A stretch of 64,000 bases of DNA, taken from Bauldia sp. GTDB lineage: Bacteria > Pseudomonadota > Alphaproteobacteria > Rhizobiales > Kaistiaceae. Of the stretch, positions 1 through 8,213 are shown in pieces. Below the pieces are notes generated by a model. That model was given only the letters and a program-made list of their open reading frames with translations. It did no database searches and was not told the DNA's origin. The number at the start of each line of letters is the position of its first letter. The stretch's first letter is position 1. The translations under genes were made by a program, and so were the position numbers. The stretch lies in the NCBI GenBank assembly GCA_026126065.1, contig JAHCJY010000006.1, positions 124,001 through 188,000 of the forward strand, written 5' to 3'.

Positions 1-380
1 CGCTTCGCCCCGGCGAGATCACCTTCTGCGTCCTGGCGCGGATCGAGACCGACGAAGCCGGCCGCCGCATCAGCGCCAGCATCGGCCTCGCCCGGCCGGT
101 CGATCAGTCGATGTACGGCTACATCTCGGAGCACCACGGCAACGGGATGACCGAGCAGCAAAGCGGCGACTACGCCGAGGACCTTGCGGCGACCATGCTC
201 GCTTCGACGCTGGGCATCGAATTCGACGCGGACGCCGCCTGGAACGAGCGGAAGGCCGTGTACCAGACGAGCAATCTCATCATCGGCTCCAAGTCGATCA
301 CGGCCGCGGCCGCGGGCGACGATGGCGGCCGCTGGACGTGCGCGGTGGCGGCCGCGGTCTTCCGCTTCGGCATGACGTAA
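1..380 (+). CDS. Pyruvoyl-dependent arginine decarboxylase, C-terminal part
   Basis: The reading frame enters the window open at base 3 and stops with TAA at 378-380, so only the last 125 residues are present. They match the C-terminal (alpha-chain) half of pyruvoyl-dependent arginine decarboxylases: PGEITFCVLAR near the start, then GYISEHHGNGMTE, then the helix YAEDLAATMLAS. The enzyme family self-cleaves at a serine that becomes the pyruvoyl group and decarboxylates arginine to agmatine; that serine lies upstream of the window and cannot be checked. The stop overlaps the agmatinase start (TAATG), so the two genes are translationally coupled and should form an arginine-agmatine-putrescine route. 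This enzyme class is best known from archaea and chlamydiae. Confidence 0.85.
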   Translation, partial: LRPGEITFCVLARIETDEAGRRISASIGLARPVDQSMYGYISEHHGNGMTEQQSGDYAEDLAATMLASTLGIEFDADAAWNERKAVYQTSNLIIGSKSITAAAAGDDGGRWTCAVAAAVFRFGMT

Positions 381-1276
381 TGGCCGACATCCCGACCTTC
401 GCGCTCCCGCAGTCCTTCCTCGCGCTCGACCGCCCGGCATCGGCCGCATCCATTGCGGTCGCCGGCATCCCGTTCGACATCGGCACGACCAACCGGAGCG
501 GCGCCCGCTTCGGTCCGGCGGCGATCCGCGCGGCGAGCCGGATGCTGGTCGATGGCGACCACCCGCACTGGTGGGTCGATCCGCGCACGCTGCCGGTGGC
601 GGATGTCGGCGACTTCGCCATCGCGCTCGGCGACATCCCCGCGAGCCTCGCGCTCATCGAGGCGCAGGCATCGCGCCACGCCCATCTCGTGACGCTCGGC
701 GGCGAGCACGGCATCACGCTGCCGCTCCTTCGGGCGGCAGTGAAGCGGCGCGGCGGTACGCCGCTCGCGCTCGTCCATTTCGATGCCCATGTCGACACCT
801 GGCCGGACAATTTCGGCCAGCGCTATGCTCATGGTTCGGTGTTCTTCCACGCCATCGAGGAGCGGCTGGTCGATCCCATCAGGACCATCCAGGTCGGGAT
901 ACGCTCCCCGGTGCAGCGCGAGGTCCATGACTGGACGGTGGGGCAGGGCGTGACGATCGTGACGGCGCAGGACGTGCACGAGCAGGGCATCGCCGCCGTC
1001 GCCGCGCGGATCACCGCCGTCGTCGGCGACGCGGAAGCGTACCTCTCGTTCGACATCGACGCGCTCGATCCGGCCTTCGCGCCCGGAACGGGCACGCCTG
1101 AGATCGGCGGCCTCGCGTCCTGGCAGGCCCAGGCGATCCTGCGCCGGCTGGGCGGCGTTCGCTTCTGCGGGATGGATGTCGTGGAAGTTGCGCCAGCCTA
1201 CGACGTCGCCGAGATCACCGCGCTCGCGGCAGCGACGATGGCCTGGGAATACCTGGCGCTGGTCGGCCGCGGCTGA
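380..1276 (+). CDS. speB: Agmatinase (ureohydrolase family)
   Basis: A 298-residue ureohydrolase that would hydrolyse agmatine to putrescine and urea with a binuclear manganese centre. Family metal-ligand motifs are visible: GGEHG at residues 107-111, FDAHVDTW at 134-141 and SFDIDALDP near 217. I choose the ATG at 380, overlapping the decarboxylase stop as TAATG, rather than the in-frame upstream codon at 338, because MADIPTFALP gives the normal family N-terminus. Agmatinase, guanidinobutyrase and related amidinohydrolases cannot be separated by these motifs; the coupled arginine decarboxylase is the main reason to call agmatine the substrate. A hairpin follows the gene. Confidence 0.88.
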   Translation: MADIPTFALPQSFLALDRPASAASIAVAGIPFDIGTTNRSGARFGPAAIRAASRMLVDGDHPHWWVDPRTLPVADVGDFAIALGDIPASLALIEAQASRHAHLVTLGGEHGITLPLLRAAVKRRGGTPLALVHFDAHVDTWPDNFGQRYAHGSVFFHAIEERLVDPIRTIQVGIRSPVQREVHDWTVGQGVTIVTAQDVHEQGIAAVAARITAVVGDAEAYLSFDIDALDPAFAPGTGTPEIGGLASWQAQAILRRLGGVRFCGMDVVEVAPAYDVAEITALAAATMAWEYLALVGRG

Positions 1277-1355
1277 ATGGAGGGGCGGCACGCCGGTGCT
1301 GGGGTACCGACGTGCCGCGGGCGACCGGCTCATAGGGAGAGCGAACCGGCCGGCT

Positions 1356-1385
1356 GTTTCCCCGCCTTCGGGAGTGCGGGGAAAC
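1356..1385. terminator. Hairpin between convergent speB and esterase-like gene
   Basis: GTTTCCCCGC at 1356-1365 pairs with GCGGGGAAAC at 1376-1385 around a 10-base loop. It lies between two genes that converge. Neither strand has a following T-run, so it is a possible bidirectional terminator or transcript end stabiliser rather than a classical intrinsic terminator. Confidence 0.45.
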
Positions 1386-1408
1386 GGGGGATGCGACGGG
1401 CCGTCCCG

Positions 1409-2221
1409 TCACGAAAGGGCGCCGACCGCGGCCGCCTGTGGGGGCCGCGGGGCAAAGGCAAGCCGGATCGCCCGGCTGATGGCGGTGGGCACCACCGCCA
1501 CGGGGTCGTCCTCGTCCACGATGGCCACCGTGACCGACAGACCGCTCACCCGCGTCTCGGCGAGGCGGGCTGCAATCGTTCTCGCATTGGCGGCCATTCG
1601 GCTTCGCTTGCCGCGGGTGCCCCACTCGTCGCCGCCCGCAAGGAGCAGCAACTGGCGCGGGGACAGGCTCGCGAGCCGGTCGCGGAGGGTATCGGCATCG
1701 ATTGGGGGCTGGCCGCCCGGCCACACTGCGGGGTTCGCCGCCACGGTCACGGCGAACGTCCCGGGCGATGCGACCAGCACCTCCACCGCAAACCGGCCGG
1801 CGGCTCCGAAGCCGATCGCGCCGACGCGCGTGCGGTCGACCGGCAGACGACCGCCGATCTCGACCTCGATGGCCGCGGCGATGGCCGCCGCGAGGGCCTC
1901 GCCGCTCGGTCCGCGGGTCTCGCCCGCCCACGACAGCGCGAAGCCGTCCGCGTCATCGAGTGCGATCGCCGCCACAATTCCGGGCTCCGTCGGGCTGCCG
2001 CCCTCCTGCGCCAGGAGGTGAGCAAGGTCGCGCGCGAGACCGAAATGGTTCTCGCCGCCGAGCAGGACCAGCAGCGGCCGGCCGTCGCCGGCCGGCAGAT
2101 CGTCAGGCCATGACAGCAGAATACGGCCGCCTCCGCCCCATGGCAGGCTGATCGGGACGACCATAGTCCGCGGCAGCGACAGCGGTGCCGAAGCGTTGTC
2201 GTGAATATAGACCGAAACCAT
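1409..2221 (-). CDS. Esterase-like alpha/beta-hydrolase, probably inactive
   Basis: A 270-residue protein resembling the putative esterase family (enterochelin-esterase/esterase D-like fold). The region VGAIGFGAAGRFAVEVL, followed by AVTVAANPAVW, matches the nucleophile-elbow helix and the 'SPSLWW' strand of that family. The usual G-x-S-x-G elbow reads GFGAAG, so the catalytic serine is missing. A strand ending LLLLAGGDEWGTRGKR fits the family's later strand with a basic tail. No signal peptide is apparent. It stands alone and converges with speB. It is either a non-catalytic binding protein or a decayed enzyme; function is not assignable. Confidence 0.6.
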   Translation of the reverse strand: MVSVYIHDNASAPLSLPRTMVVPISLPWGGGGRILLSWPDDLPAGDGRPLLVLLGGENHFGLARDLAHLLAQEGGSPTEPGIVAAIALDDADGFALSWAGETRGPSGEALAAAIAAAIEVEIGGRLPVDRTRVGAIGFGAAGRFAVEVLVASPGTFAVTVAANPAVWPGGQPPIDADTLRDRLASLSPRQLLLLAGGDEWGTRGKRSRMAANARTIAARLAETRVSGLSVTVAIVDEDDPVAVVPTAISRAIRLAFAPRPPQAAAVGALS

Positions 2222-2447
2222 CTCTACTTTCGACCTATTCCAATTCGAAACAGTGCAGGTGCCAGAAAGTTTGGAATAAGAACAAATCAGTGCATCTCAG
2301 TGTTGCGATGCTCTGCTATTGCCATATTACTTTGCGTGCAAGACAGAAATTGTACCGCGACCCGGGGAAACCGTATCGCCCTCGTCCGAGGTTCGGCCGA
2401 GGGATGTTCCCGGGCCGGGGCAACCGCCGTGTCGCGTGCGCGAAAGC

Positions 2448-2475
2448 AAAAAGCCCCGCGGCACGCCGCGGGGCT
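2448..2475 (-). terminator. Intrinsic terminator of the YpfJ-type gene
   Basis: Read on the minus strand, a 10-bp GC-rich stem (2452-2461 pairing with 2466-2475, loop of four) is followed directly by a run of T (the A-run at 2448-2452). It sits about 30 bases beyond the stop of the metalloprotein gene. The rest of 2222-2447 is more AT-rich than its surroundings and shows no gene. Confidence 0.85.
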
Positions 2476-2506
2476 CTTCGATGTCGTGCGTCGGTGGGTG
2501 AGACCG

Positions 2507-3436
2507 CTACAGCGTGCGGGCGCTGAACGTGTCGCAGGCGTCGATCGAGCCGCTCTGGAAGCCGGCCTGGAACCAGCGCTGCCGCTGGGCGGAGGTGCCG
2601 TGGTTGAACGACTCCGGTACGATATAGCCCTGCGTCCGCCGCTGGATCGCGTCGTCGCCGATCTGCGCGGCCGCGTTCAGGGCCTCCTCGATGTCGCCCG
2701 GCTCGAGCACCCGCTGGCCGTCCGTGTCGAGCAACGTCGCGGTGTAGGCGGCCCAGATGCCGGCGTAGCAATCCGCCTGGAGTTCGACGCGAATGGAGAG
2801 TTCGTTCTCCGTTTCACCGGGTGCCGGCTGCCTGTTCAGATTGCCGAACAGGTTCTGGACGTGGTGCCCGACCTCATGGGCAATGACGTAGGCCTGGGCA
2901 AAATCGCCGGGCGCGCCGAACTGGTTCTGCAACTCGTCGTAGAAGCTGAGGTCGATGTAAACGAGGCGGTCTGCCGGACAATAGAACGGCCCCGAGGCGG
3001 CGCTGGCGAAGCCGCACGCCGTGTTGGTCGAGCCGCTGAAGAGGACCAGCTGCGGCTCGGGATAGTCACCGAGACCCTCGGCGTTGAACACCCGGGTCCA
3101 GGTGTCTTCGGTGTCGGCCAGCACGACCCGCACGAACTGGCTCATCTCGTCCTGCGCCACCACCGTCGTGTCGCCGGTCGTCGGCGTGCCGGTATCGGTC
3201 GCGGTGTCGCCCTGGGTGAAATACCAGATGCCGACAAGCACCAGCACGACGAGCAGCCCGACGCCGCCGCCGAGCCCGCCGCCGAGGCGTCCCCCGCCAA
3301 GGCCGCCGCCGAGCGGGCCGCCGCCCGAACCACCGCCGAGCATCCCGCCCAGCCCGGGGGACCTCAATCCGCCCCCGCCGCTCGCACCGCGGCGGTCGAT
3401 CACGTTGGTGCTCTGTCTGCGGCCGCGCCACTTCAT
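2507..3436 (-). CDS. ypfJ: YpfJ/KPN_00809-type neutral zinc metallopeptidase family protein
   Basis: A 309-residue member of the neutral zinc metallopeptidase family (PF04228 type). The N-terminus is short and cytosolic (MKWRGRRQSTNV), then comes a glycine-rich stretch (about residues 22-55), one membrane segment (LLVVLVLVGIWYF, about 60-73) and a large outer domain. The zincin motif HEVGHHVQ is near residue 185, with the distal acidic helix ELQADCYAG further on, as the family requires. The N-in, C-out topology places the catalytic domain in the periplasm. It is monocistronic with its own terminator. The physiological substrate of this family is not established. Confidence 0.85.
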   Translation of the reverse strand: MKWRGRRQSTNVIDRRGASGGGGLRSPGLGGMLGGGSGGGPLGGGLGGGRLGGGLGGGVGLLVVLVLVGIWYFTQGDTATDTGTPTTGDTTVVAQDEMSQFVRVVLADTEDTWTRVFNAEGLGDYPEPQLVLFSGSTNTACGFASAASGPFYCPADRLVYIDLSFYDELQNQFGAPGDFAQAYVIAHEVGHHVQNLFGNLNRQPAPGETENELSIRVELQADCYAGIWAAYTATLLDTDGQRVLEPGDIEEALNAAAQIGDDAIQRRTQGYIVPESFNHGTSAQRQRWFQAGFQSGSIDACDTFSARTL

Positions 3437-3571
3437 GCTGGTTCTCCTGACCTCCGCCGAATGTGGCAGGGCCGCGTGCTTCGGTTAATGCTCCGTGGTC
3501 TGCCCGGTTCCGCGTAGGGATCGCCTGCGCGACACCGGCGTTGGATCATACCGACACCCGGAGAGCAGCCC

Positions 3572-3859
3572 ATGAACACCGCCAACCTTCAACTCGAAGG
3601 ACTCTACCTCGCCGTCGCCGCAGTCAATCGCGCGCTGGTGCGAAACGGCATCCTGACCGCCGCCGAAATCGATGCCGCGCTCGACGCGGCCGAAACGTCC
3701 GCCGGCGTCGATCGCGCAGCGGGCATTTCCAGCGCAAACCGCGGCGCGGTGGCCTTCCCGATTCGCCTTCTGCGTCTCGCCAACTCGAGCGATGGCGACG
3801 AGCCGATCCCGGGTTTCTCGGAACTCGCTCGCGCGGTCGGCGAGACCAAGGATCCGTAG
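3572..3859 (+). CDS. Small hypothetical protein, 95 residues
   Basis: The ATG at 3572 follows GGAGAGCAGCCC, a good ribosome binding site. The protein is soluble and begins with an alpha-helical segment (residues 5-45, alanine-rich, EGLYLAVAAVNRALVRNGIL then a helix of the form AEIDAALDAAE), followed by a loop rich in serine and asparagine and a short C-terminal helix. No family is recognised. The helix-turn-helix-like start with an 'NRALVRNGILT' motif is often seen in small alphaproteobacterial proteins of unknown role. It lies between ypfJ (divergent) and minC. The CtrA-like box begins 38 bases after it, so it is probably not part of the min operon. Confidence 0.65.
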   Translation: MNTANLQLEGLYLAVAAVNRALVRNGILTAAEIDAALDAAETSAGVDRAAGISSANRGAVAFPIRLLRLANSSDGDEPIPGFSELARAVGETKDP

Positions 3860-3896
3860 GCGTGCGAGCCTTTGGGCGGGGAGAAGGGAGAAACCG

Positions 3897-3922
3897 TTAA
3901 GTCTTGTTAATGGGCTGTTAAC
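3897..3922 (+). promoter_or_regulatory. CtrA-type box upstream of minCDE
   Basis: Three TTAA half-sites lie in series: 3897-3900, 3907-3910 and 3918-3921, the last followed by C. The second and third give TTAA-N7-TTAAC, the full alphaproteobacterial CtrA recognition pattern; the first and second are 6 bases apart. A further GTTAAC lies at 3946-3951. The box ends about 48 bases before the minC start, a sensible place for a regulator. That CtrA acts here is an inference from the motif and from known CtrA control of min genes in Sinorhizobium. Confidence 0.65.
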
Positions 3923-3969
3923 CACCGTCGCGGCCTAACAGGGGAGTTAACTGAAAGTGAACGCCCCAC

Positions 3970-4728
3970 GTGACGATCGCGACCAAACCTCGCCAGGCCC
4001 TCCGACTCAGAGGCCGTTCGTTCCTTGCCTTGGTCCTGGCGCCCGAGCCGCCGCTCGACGGCTGGTTCCGCGAACTCGACAACCTGATCAACGGTTCCGC
4101 CGGCTTTTTCGTCGGCCGACCGGTCATTCTCGATGCGACCAAAGCGTCGCCCGACGAACGCACGCTGCGTCACGTGCTGACGGAGCTTTCCGCGCGCGGC
4201 GTGCGCGTGATGGGCATCGAAGGCGCGAAGCCCCAGTTCCTCGGGCCTGACCTGCCGCCCGGCATCGCCGGCGGCCGCCAGTCATCCGAAATCGAAGTCC
4301 CCGACGAGCCGGTGCCGGCCGTGAGCGCGAAGCACGCGCCCGTCGCCCCGGTTGCCCCGCCGCCTCCGCCGGAGGCTCCGGCCCCGGCTGCAGCGCCGGA
4401 GGGCGGGACCATGCTCATCGACACGCCGATCCGCTCCGGCCAGTCGATCATCTTCCAGGGTGACGTCACCGTCATCGGTTCGGTCGCCTCCGGCGCCGAG
4501 ATCGTCGCGACGGGATCGATCCACGTCTATGGCGCCCTCCGGGGGCGCGCGATCGCGGGCTGGAACGGCAATGCCGAGGCGCGGATCTTCTGCCGCCGCA
4601 TGGAAGCCGAGCTGATCGCGATCAACGGCCTCTACCAGACTGCGGAAGACATGGCGGCGCAGATGCGGGGGCGGGCGGTGCAGGCTTGGCTGGATGGCGA
4701 CTCCATCCGGCTCACGGAACTCACATAG
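3970..4728 (+). CDS. minC: Septum site-determining protein MinC
   Basis: A 252-residue MinC, inhibitor of FtsZ ring assembly away from mid-cell. An N-terminal domain (about 1-95) is followed by a proline/alanine-rich linker (about 115-140) and the C-terminal beta-helix domain, with [13 protein letters not shown], the glycine-rich turns of [11 protein letters not shown] and [11 protein letters not shown], and [15 protein letters not shown]. The GTG at 3970 is the first possible start after an in-frame TGA at 3958. The Shine-Dalgarno is weak. It opens the minCDE operon, with 26 bases to minD. Confidence 0.93.
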   Translation: MTIATKPRQALRLRGRSFLALVLAPEPPLDGWFRELDNLINGSAGFFVGRPVILDATKASPDERTLRHVLTELSARGVRVMGIEGAKPQFLGPDLPPGIAGGRQSSEIEVPDEPVPAVSAKHAPVAPVAPPPPPEAPAPAAAPEGGTMLIDTPIRSGQSIIFQGDVTVIGSVASGAEIVATGSIHVYGALRGRAIAGWNGNAEARIFCRRMEAELIAINGLYQTAEDMAAQMRGRAVQAWLDGDSIRLTELT

Positions 4729-4754
4729 GTCGGACAGGCGGAAGAGGTATCAAA

Positions 4755-5573
4755 ATGGCCAAGGTGTTGGTGGTCACGTCAGGAAAGGGCGGCGTCGGAA
4801 AGACGACGTCCACGGCAGCGCTGGGTGCGGCGCTGGCAATGAGCGGCAGGAAGGTCTGCGTCGTGGACTTCGACGTCGGCCTGCGCAATCTCGACCTCGT
4901 CATGGGGGCCGAGCGCCGGGTGGTGTTCGACATCGTCAACGTCATCCAGGGCGATGCGAAGCTCTCGCAGGCGATCATCCGCGACAAGCGGATCGAGACG
5001 CTTCACCTCCTCCCGGCGTCGCAGACCCGCGACAAGGATGCGCTCTCGGCCGAGGGCGTTGCCCGCGTCATCCGCGAGCTGCGCGAGAAATTCGACTGGG
5101 TCATCTGCGACAGTCCCGCCGGCATCGAGCGCGGCGCCACGCTCGCAATGCGGCACGCCGACATCGCCGTGGTCGTGACCAACCCCGAGGTCTCCTCGGT
5201 CCGCGACTCCGACCGCATCATCGGCCTCCTCGATTCCAAGACCGAGAAGGCCGAGCGCGGCGAGCGGATGGACAAACGGCTTCTCCTCACCCGCTACGAC
5301 AGCGGGCGCGCGGCGCGCGGCGAGATGCTGAAGACCGAGGACGTCCTCGAAATCCTCTCGATCCCGCTCCTCGGCATCATCCCGGAGAGCCAGGATGTGC
5401 TCAAGGCCTCCAACCTCGGGACGCCTGTCACGGTCGGGAGCCCGACCAGCGCGCCGGCACGGGCCTATGTCGATGCGGCGCGCCGCCTGATCGGCGAGAA
5501 GGTCGACCTCACCTTGCCGGACGACCGTCGCAGCTCTCTCTTCGGCAAGCTGTTCGGACGGAGGGCGGCATGA
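4755..5573 (+). CDS. minD: Septum site-determining ATPase MinD
   Basis: A 272-residue ParA/MinD ATPase that recruits MinC to the membrane and oscillates with MinE. The deviant Walker A motif [10 protein letters not shown] is at residues 9-18, the switch region [12 protein letters not shown] follows, and the protein ends in an amphipathic membrane-targeting helix ([13 protein letters not shown]). The start at 4755 has GAAGAGG upstream; an in-frame upstream ATG at 4686 would add 23 non-conserved residues and overlap minC. The stop overlaps minE as ATGA. Confidence 0.96.
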   Translation: MAKVLVVTSGKGGVGKTTSTAALGAALAMSGRKVCVVDFDVGLRNLDLVMGAERRVVFDIVNVIQGDAKLSQAIIRDKRIETLHLLPASQTRDKDALSAEGVARVIRELREKFDWVICDSPAGIERGATLAMRHADIAVVVTNPEVSSVRDSDRIIGLLDSKTEKAERGERMDKRLLLTRYDSGRAARGEMLKTEDVLEILSIPLLGIIPESQDVLKASNLGTPVTVGSPTSAPARAYVDAARRLIGEKVDLTLPDDRRSSLFGKLFGRRAA

Positions 5574-5836
5574 GCCTGCTGAGCCTGTTCAGCCGAAAGG
5601 CCTCGGCCGGCGTGGCACGCGACCGGCTTCAGATCCTGCTATCGCACGAGCGTACGACCACCGGCCGCTCCGACCTCGTCGCGATCCTCCGCGAGGAGAT
5701 CCTCGCGGTGATCGCCAAGCACGTCACGGTCGACCGCGACAAGGTGCAGGTAAAGATGGACCGCGGCGAATCCTACTCGACGCTCGAGGTCGACATCGAG
5801 ATTCCGCTGCCGGCTCCGGTCAAGATGGCGGTCTGA
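5570..5836 (+). CDS. minE: Cell division topological specificity factor MinE
   Basis: An 88-residue MinE. It begins [10 protein letters not shown] (membrane-binding helix), continues with [12 protein letters not shown], the segment that contacts MinD, and ends in the dimerisation domain ([14 protein letters not shown], then [16 protein letters not shown] strands). MinE stimulates MinD ATPase and sets the oscillation. The ATG overlaps the minD stop. Downstream at 5897-5920 is a 10-bp GC stem without a T-run, between minE and the convergent marR. Confidence 0.95.
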   Translation: MSLLSLFSRKASAGVARDRLQILLSHERTTTGRSDLVAILREEILAVIAKHVTVDRDKVQVKMDRGESYSTLEVDIEIPLPAPVKMAV

Positions 5837-5896
5837 ACGTCTGGCCGGCATTGGATACGGCGCCGGCGCTCATCAAACTCTTGAGACTGGGGTGGG

Positions 5897-5920
5897 GGCC
5901 CGCGCGACGGCGCGCGGGCC
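5897..5920. terminator. GC-rich hairpin between minE and marR
   Basis: GGCCCGCGCG at 5897-5906 pairs with CGCGCGGGCC at 5911-5920 around ACGG. It separates convergent transcription units. No T-run follows on either strand. Confidence 0.45.
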
Positions 5921-6011
5921 AGCGCCATCGCGAAGTCAGCTCGCCCGGCGACGCTACTCCGGCCGTTGGCCAGGCAGGCAAATGGCGGCCCGCCTGGCGG
6001 ATGACGCTTGC

Positions 6012-6530
6012 TCAGGCGCCGCTCTGGTCGGTACCCAACGCGGCCTGGCAAATTTCCTCACTGTCGGGCGGAGCAGGGGCGCCCTCGACCAGCCCGGCGG
6101 CCTTGACCAGCAATTCGTAGAACTGCTGGGCGTCGGCCCGCGGCAACCGCGACAGAACCTCGAGTTCAACGCGTTCGACCGCCTTGGAGAGGTCGGCCAG
6201 CGTCCGCGACCCCTTTGCGGTCAGCTCGATCTGTCGGGTCCGGCGGTCAACCGGATCGGTTGTCCGCTTGATGAGCTTTATCTTTTCGAGGCCGTCCAGG
6301 AGGTAGGTCAGAGTAGTCTTGTCCAGCGTGAGCCGCTCGGCGATCGCGATCTGGCTGTGACAGGTTTCCCGCTCGACCAGCGACATCACCAGAAACGCCC
6401 GCGAGCCTCCGGGCAGGCCCTCGAGTGCCTTTTCGACGTGCTTCTGGTAGGTGCGCAACAGTGCCGTGAGGGCCCAACCAAGGCTCAGGCGAAGAGATGG
6501 CGCAATCAGCGGCGGATCGGTACTGCCCAT
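6012..6530 (-). CDS. MarR-family transcriptional regulator
   Basis: A 172-residue winged-helix protein. The MarR core is clear: an N-terminal dimerisation helix, recognition region CHSQIAIAERLTLDKTTLTY, the wing RRTTDPVDRRTRQIELT-like, and the closing helix LTAKGSRTLADLSKA. I use the ATG at 6530 because the longer upstream frame overlaps the azoreductase. The gene starts 14 bases after the azoreductase stop, so the two are one operon. MarR proteins paired with azoreductases usually respond to quinones or electrophiles. An inverted repeat in the shared promoter is a candidate operator. Confidence 0.85.
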   Translation of the reverse strand: MGSTDPPLIAPSLRLSLGWALTALLRTYQKHVEKALEGLPGGSRAFLVMSLVERETCHSQIAIAERLTLDKTTLTYLLDGLEKIKLIKRTTDPVDRRTRQIELTAKGSRTLADLSKAVERVELEVLSRLPRADAQQFYELLVKAAGLVEGAPAPPDSEEICQAALGTDQSGA

Positions 6531-6544
6531 GCGCCGTCTTACAT

Positions 6545-7231
6545 TCAAGCGGCAGCGAAATCGAGGACCCCCGCTGCCGCGCTGTTGAGCCTTCCGGCCA
6601 GCCGCTGGCCGTGTTCCCGCGCGGCGACATGCGCGCTGGCGAGATTTTCCGCGGCAAGGCCGCGGAGCCCAGCCATCGCCGGAGTGACGTCGGCCAGGGT
6701 GAGCTCGGCTTCGATCAGTTCGACATCGAGCATCCAGATGTCCTCGAGCACACGCCGGTACCACCCCGTTGCGTGATCCCAGCCGTGGCGCGGCGTTCCC
6801 ACGCCATATCCGCCGCCGCGCGCGACGATGAGCTGCGCCGGGCGGCCCCTGATGGCGCTGGGGGAACCGGACGACAGCCGCGGATCGGTGAGGACGATGT
6901 CGACCCACGTCTTGAAGTGCTGGGACACACCGAAATTGTAGAGCGGGATGGCGAACACATACGCATCGGCGCTGACCAGCTCGTTGGCCAGCGTGTTGGC
7001 CAGCACCACGTCATTCCGCTGCTCGGGGGTCTGAAGGTCCGGGGGCGTGTAGGGGCCGAAGGCGGCGCCGGCCCAGGCGGTTGAAGGCAGTGGCTTGAGA
7101 CCCAGGTCACGGCGGTGGATCAAAACGTCGTCGAGGCTCGAAACAAGCGCGTCCTGCAGCGTGTCCGCGATGGCGCGGGTCACCGACCCGGCTTCACGGA
7201 TGCTCGCATCGAGACGAAAGACTGTAGTCAT
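6545..7231 (-). CDS. FMN-dependent NADH-azoreductase / quinone reductase family protein
   Basis: A 228-residue flavodoxin-fold oxidoreductase. Typical AzoR features are the N-terminal LDASIREAGSVTR (phosphate-binding loop), the flavin-contact segment VFAIPLYNFGVSQHFKTWVD, and VARGGGYGVGTPRHGWDHAT where other family members also carry a GG-Y-G loop. The enzyme would reduce quinones or azo compounds with NAD(P)H and FMN. The ATG at 7231 gives the standard N-terminus. It is first in a two-gene operon with marR; the promoter region has an inverted repeat suggesting autoregulation. Confidence 0.85.
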   Translation of the reverse strand: MTTVFRLDASIREAGSVTRAIADTLQDALVSSLDDVLIHRRDLGLKPLPSTAWAGAAFGPYTPPDLQTPEQRNDVVLANTLANELVSADAYVFAIPLYNFGVSQHFKTWVDIVLTDPRLSSGSPSAIRGRPAQLIVARGGGYGVGTPRHGWDHATGWYRRVLEDIWMLDVELIEAELTLADVTPAMAGLRGLAAENLASAHVAAREHGQRLAGRLNSAAAGVLDFAAA

Positions 7232-7240
7232 GGTTCCAAC

Positions 7241-7307
7241 TCGTCTTGTTGAGATATGATCGACTACACGGATGATATGTATTACAGACGATATAGAATC
7301 AAGACGA
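7241..7307 (-). promoter_or_regulatory. Inverted repeat in the azoreductase-marR promoter
   Basis: TCGTCTTG at 7241-7248 is repeated in reverse as CAAGACGA at 7300-7307, with further matches outward. The spacer is markedly AT-rich for this genome. On the minus strand TTGATT lies at the distal arm and an AT-rich hexamer about 16 bases on, so the arms would bracket the promoter. A MarR operator is the natural reading, but the assignment is by position only. Confidence 0.5.
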
Positions 7308-7481
7308 TTGTGGAGATGGCAGGCCCCCTTTTTGATGGATCGCCCCGTCGGAGCGACGCCGTCGCGGTATTGTTCCGGCCTCAGAGTCAGTGCGTTTCGG
7401 CACCGGACCGCGGGGAACCATGCCAGTCTGCCGGTGATTCCCTGGGGACGGCCGTCGAGCACCCGAAAGCGAGGTCGAGCA

Positions 7482-7739
7482 GTGAAGCAGACGACAGGGA
7501 CCGAACCGGCTTGGCGCCCGATCGACACCGCGCCGCGCGATGGGCAGCGCATCCTCGCGGTCGTGCGCGCGACCGAGCAATGGCCGGCGGAGGTCGAGCT
7601 GGTTCGCTGGGGCGATCCCGGCCATGGCGCGGACAAGAGTTGGATCGCCGCCGATTCCGGCGCGCGCGGTCTCATCGTCTTCGCGGAGGGGGAACTTGTT
7701 TCGTGGATGCCGCTCCCGCACCCGCCGGAAGGGGCCTGA
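7482..7739 (+). CDS. Small conserved-type protein, 85 residues, unknown function
   Basis: The GTG at 7482 follows GAGGTCGAGCA. The protein contains WRPIDTAPRDGQRILA, a pattern (W-x-P-I-[DE]-T-A-P-x-D-G) found in many small phage and alphaproteobacterial proteins of unknown function, and ends with a tryptophan motif LVSWMPLPHPPE. It is soluble, without signal peptide. It is divergent from the azoreductase operon. No function can be given. Confidence 0.6.
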   Translation: MKQTTGTEPAWRPIDTAPRDGQRILAVVRATEQWPAEVELVRWGDPGHGADKSWIAADSGARGLIVFAEGELVSWMPLPHPPEGA

Positions 7740-7898
7740 ACACCTCGGCGCCCGTTCGCCTGATGTCGGCCGTCCGGGTCCAACCGTGTCTCACCAGTGC
7801 GTCCGGGTCGGGCGCACGCGTTGGATGACGCGTGAGCCGCAGGCGGAGGGGCCTGGTCGGCGCGGCGTGGTCACTCCCGAATGCGGCTCTCTCGCTCC

Positions 7899-8213
7899 TC
7901 AGAAGTCTACGTATTTCGGGATCGGGCCGATCTGCGGCGTGGTGTGTTCGCCAAGGTCGATGAACACTTCATCGACATAGCACCAGGCCCAGCCTTCCGG
8001 CGGGTCATAGCCCTCGATGATCGGGTGGCCGGTCTCGTGGAAATGGCGCGTCGCGTGCCGGTTCGGGGACTGGTCGCAGCAGCCGACATGGCCGCACGTC
8101 CGGCAAAGCCGGAGGTGGACCCACTGGCTGCCGATCTTGAGGCAGTCCTCGCAGCCGCGAGCGCTGGGCACGACGGTCCGGATGGCGTCCACATGAGTGC
8201 ATTCGAGGGTCAT
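7899..8213 (-). CDS. UBP-type zinc finger protein
   Basis: A 104-residue protein with a UBP-type (ZnF-UBP) finger: paired cysteines in CEDCLKIG, LCRTCGHVGCCD, and histidines in NRHATRHFHETGHPI. In eukaryotes this domain binds the free ubiquitin C-terminus; bacterial versions are small stand-alone proteins of unknown role. The ATG overlaps the stop of the upstream oxidoreductase (ATGA), so the two proteins are co-translated and probably act together. Confidence 0.85.
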   Translation of the reverse strand: MTLECTHVDAIRTVVPSARGCEDCLKIGSQWVHLRLCRTCGHVGCCDQSPNRHATRHFHETGHPIIEGYDPPEGWAWCYVDEVFIDLGEHTTPQIGPIPKYVDF

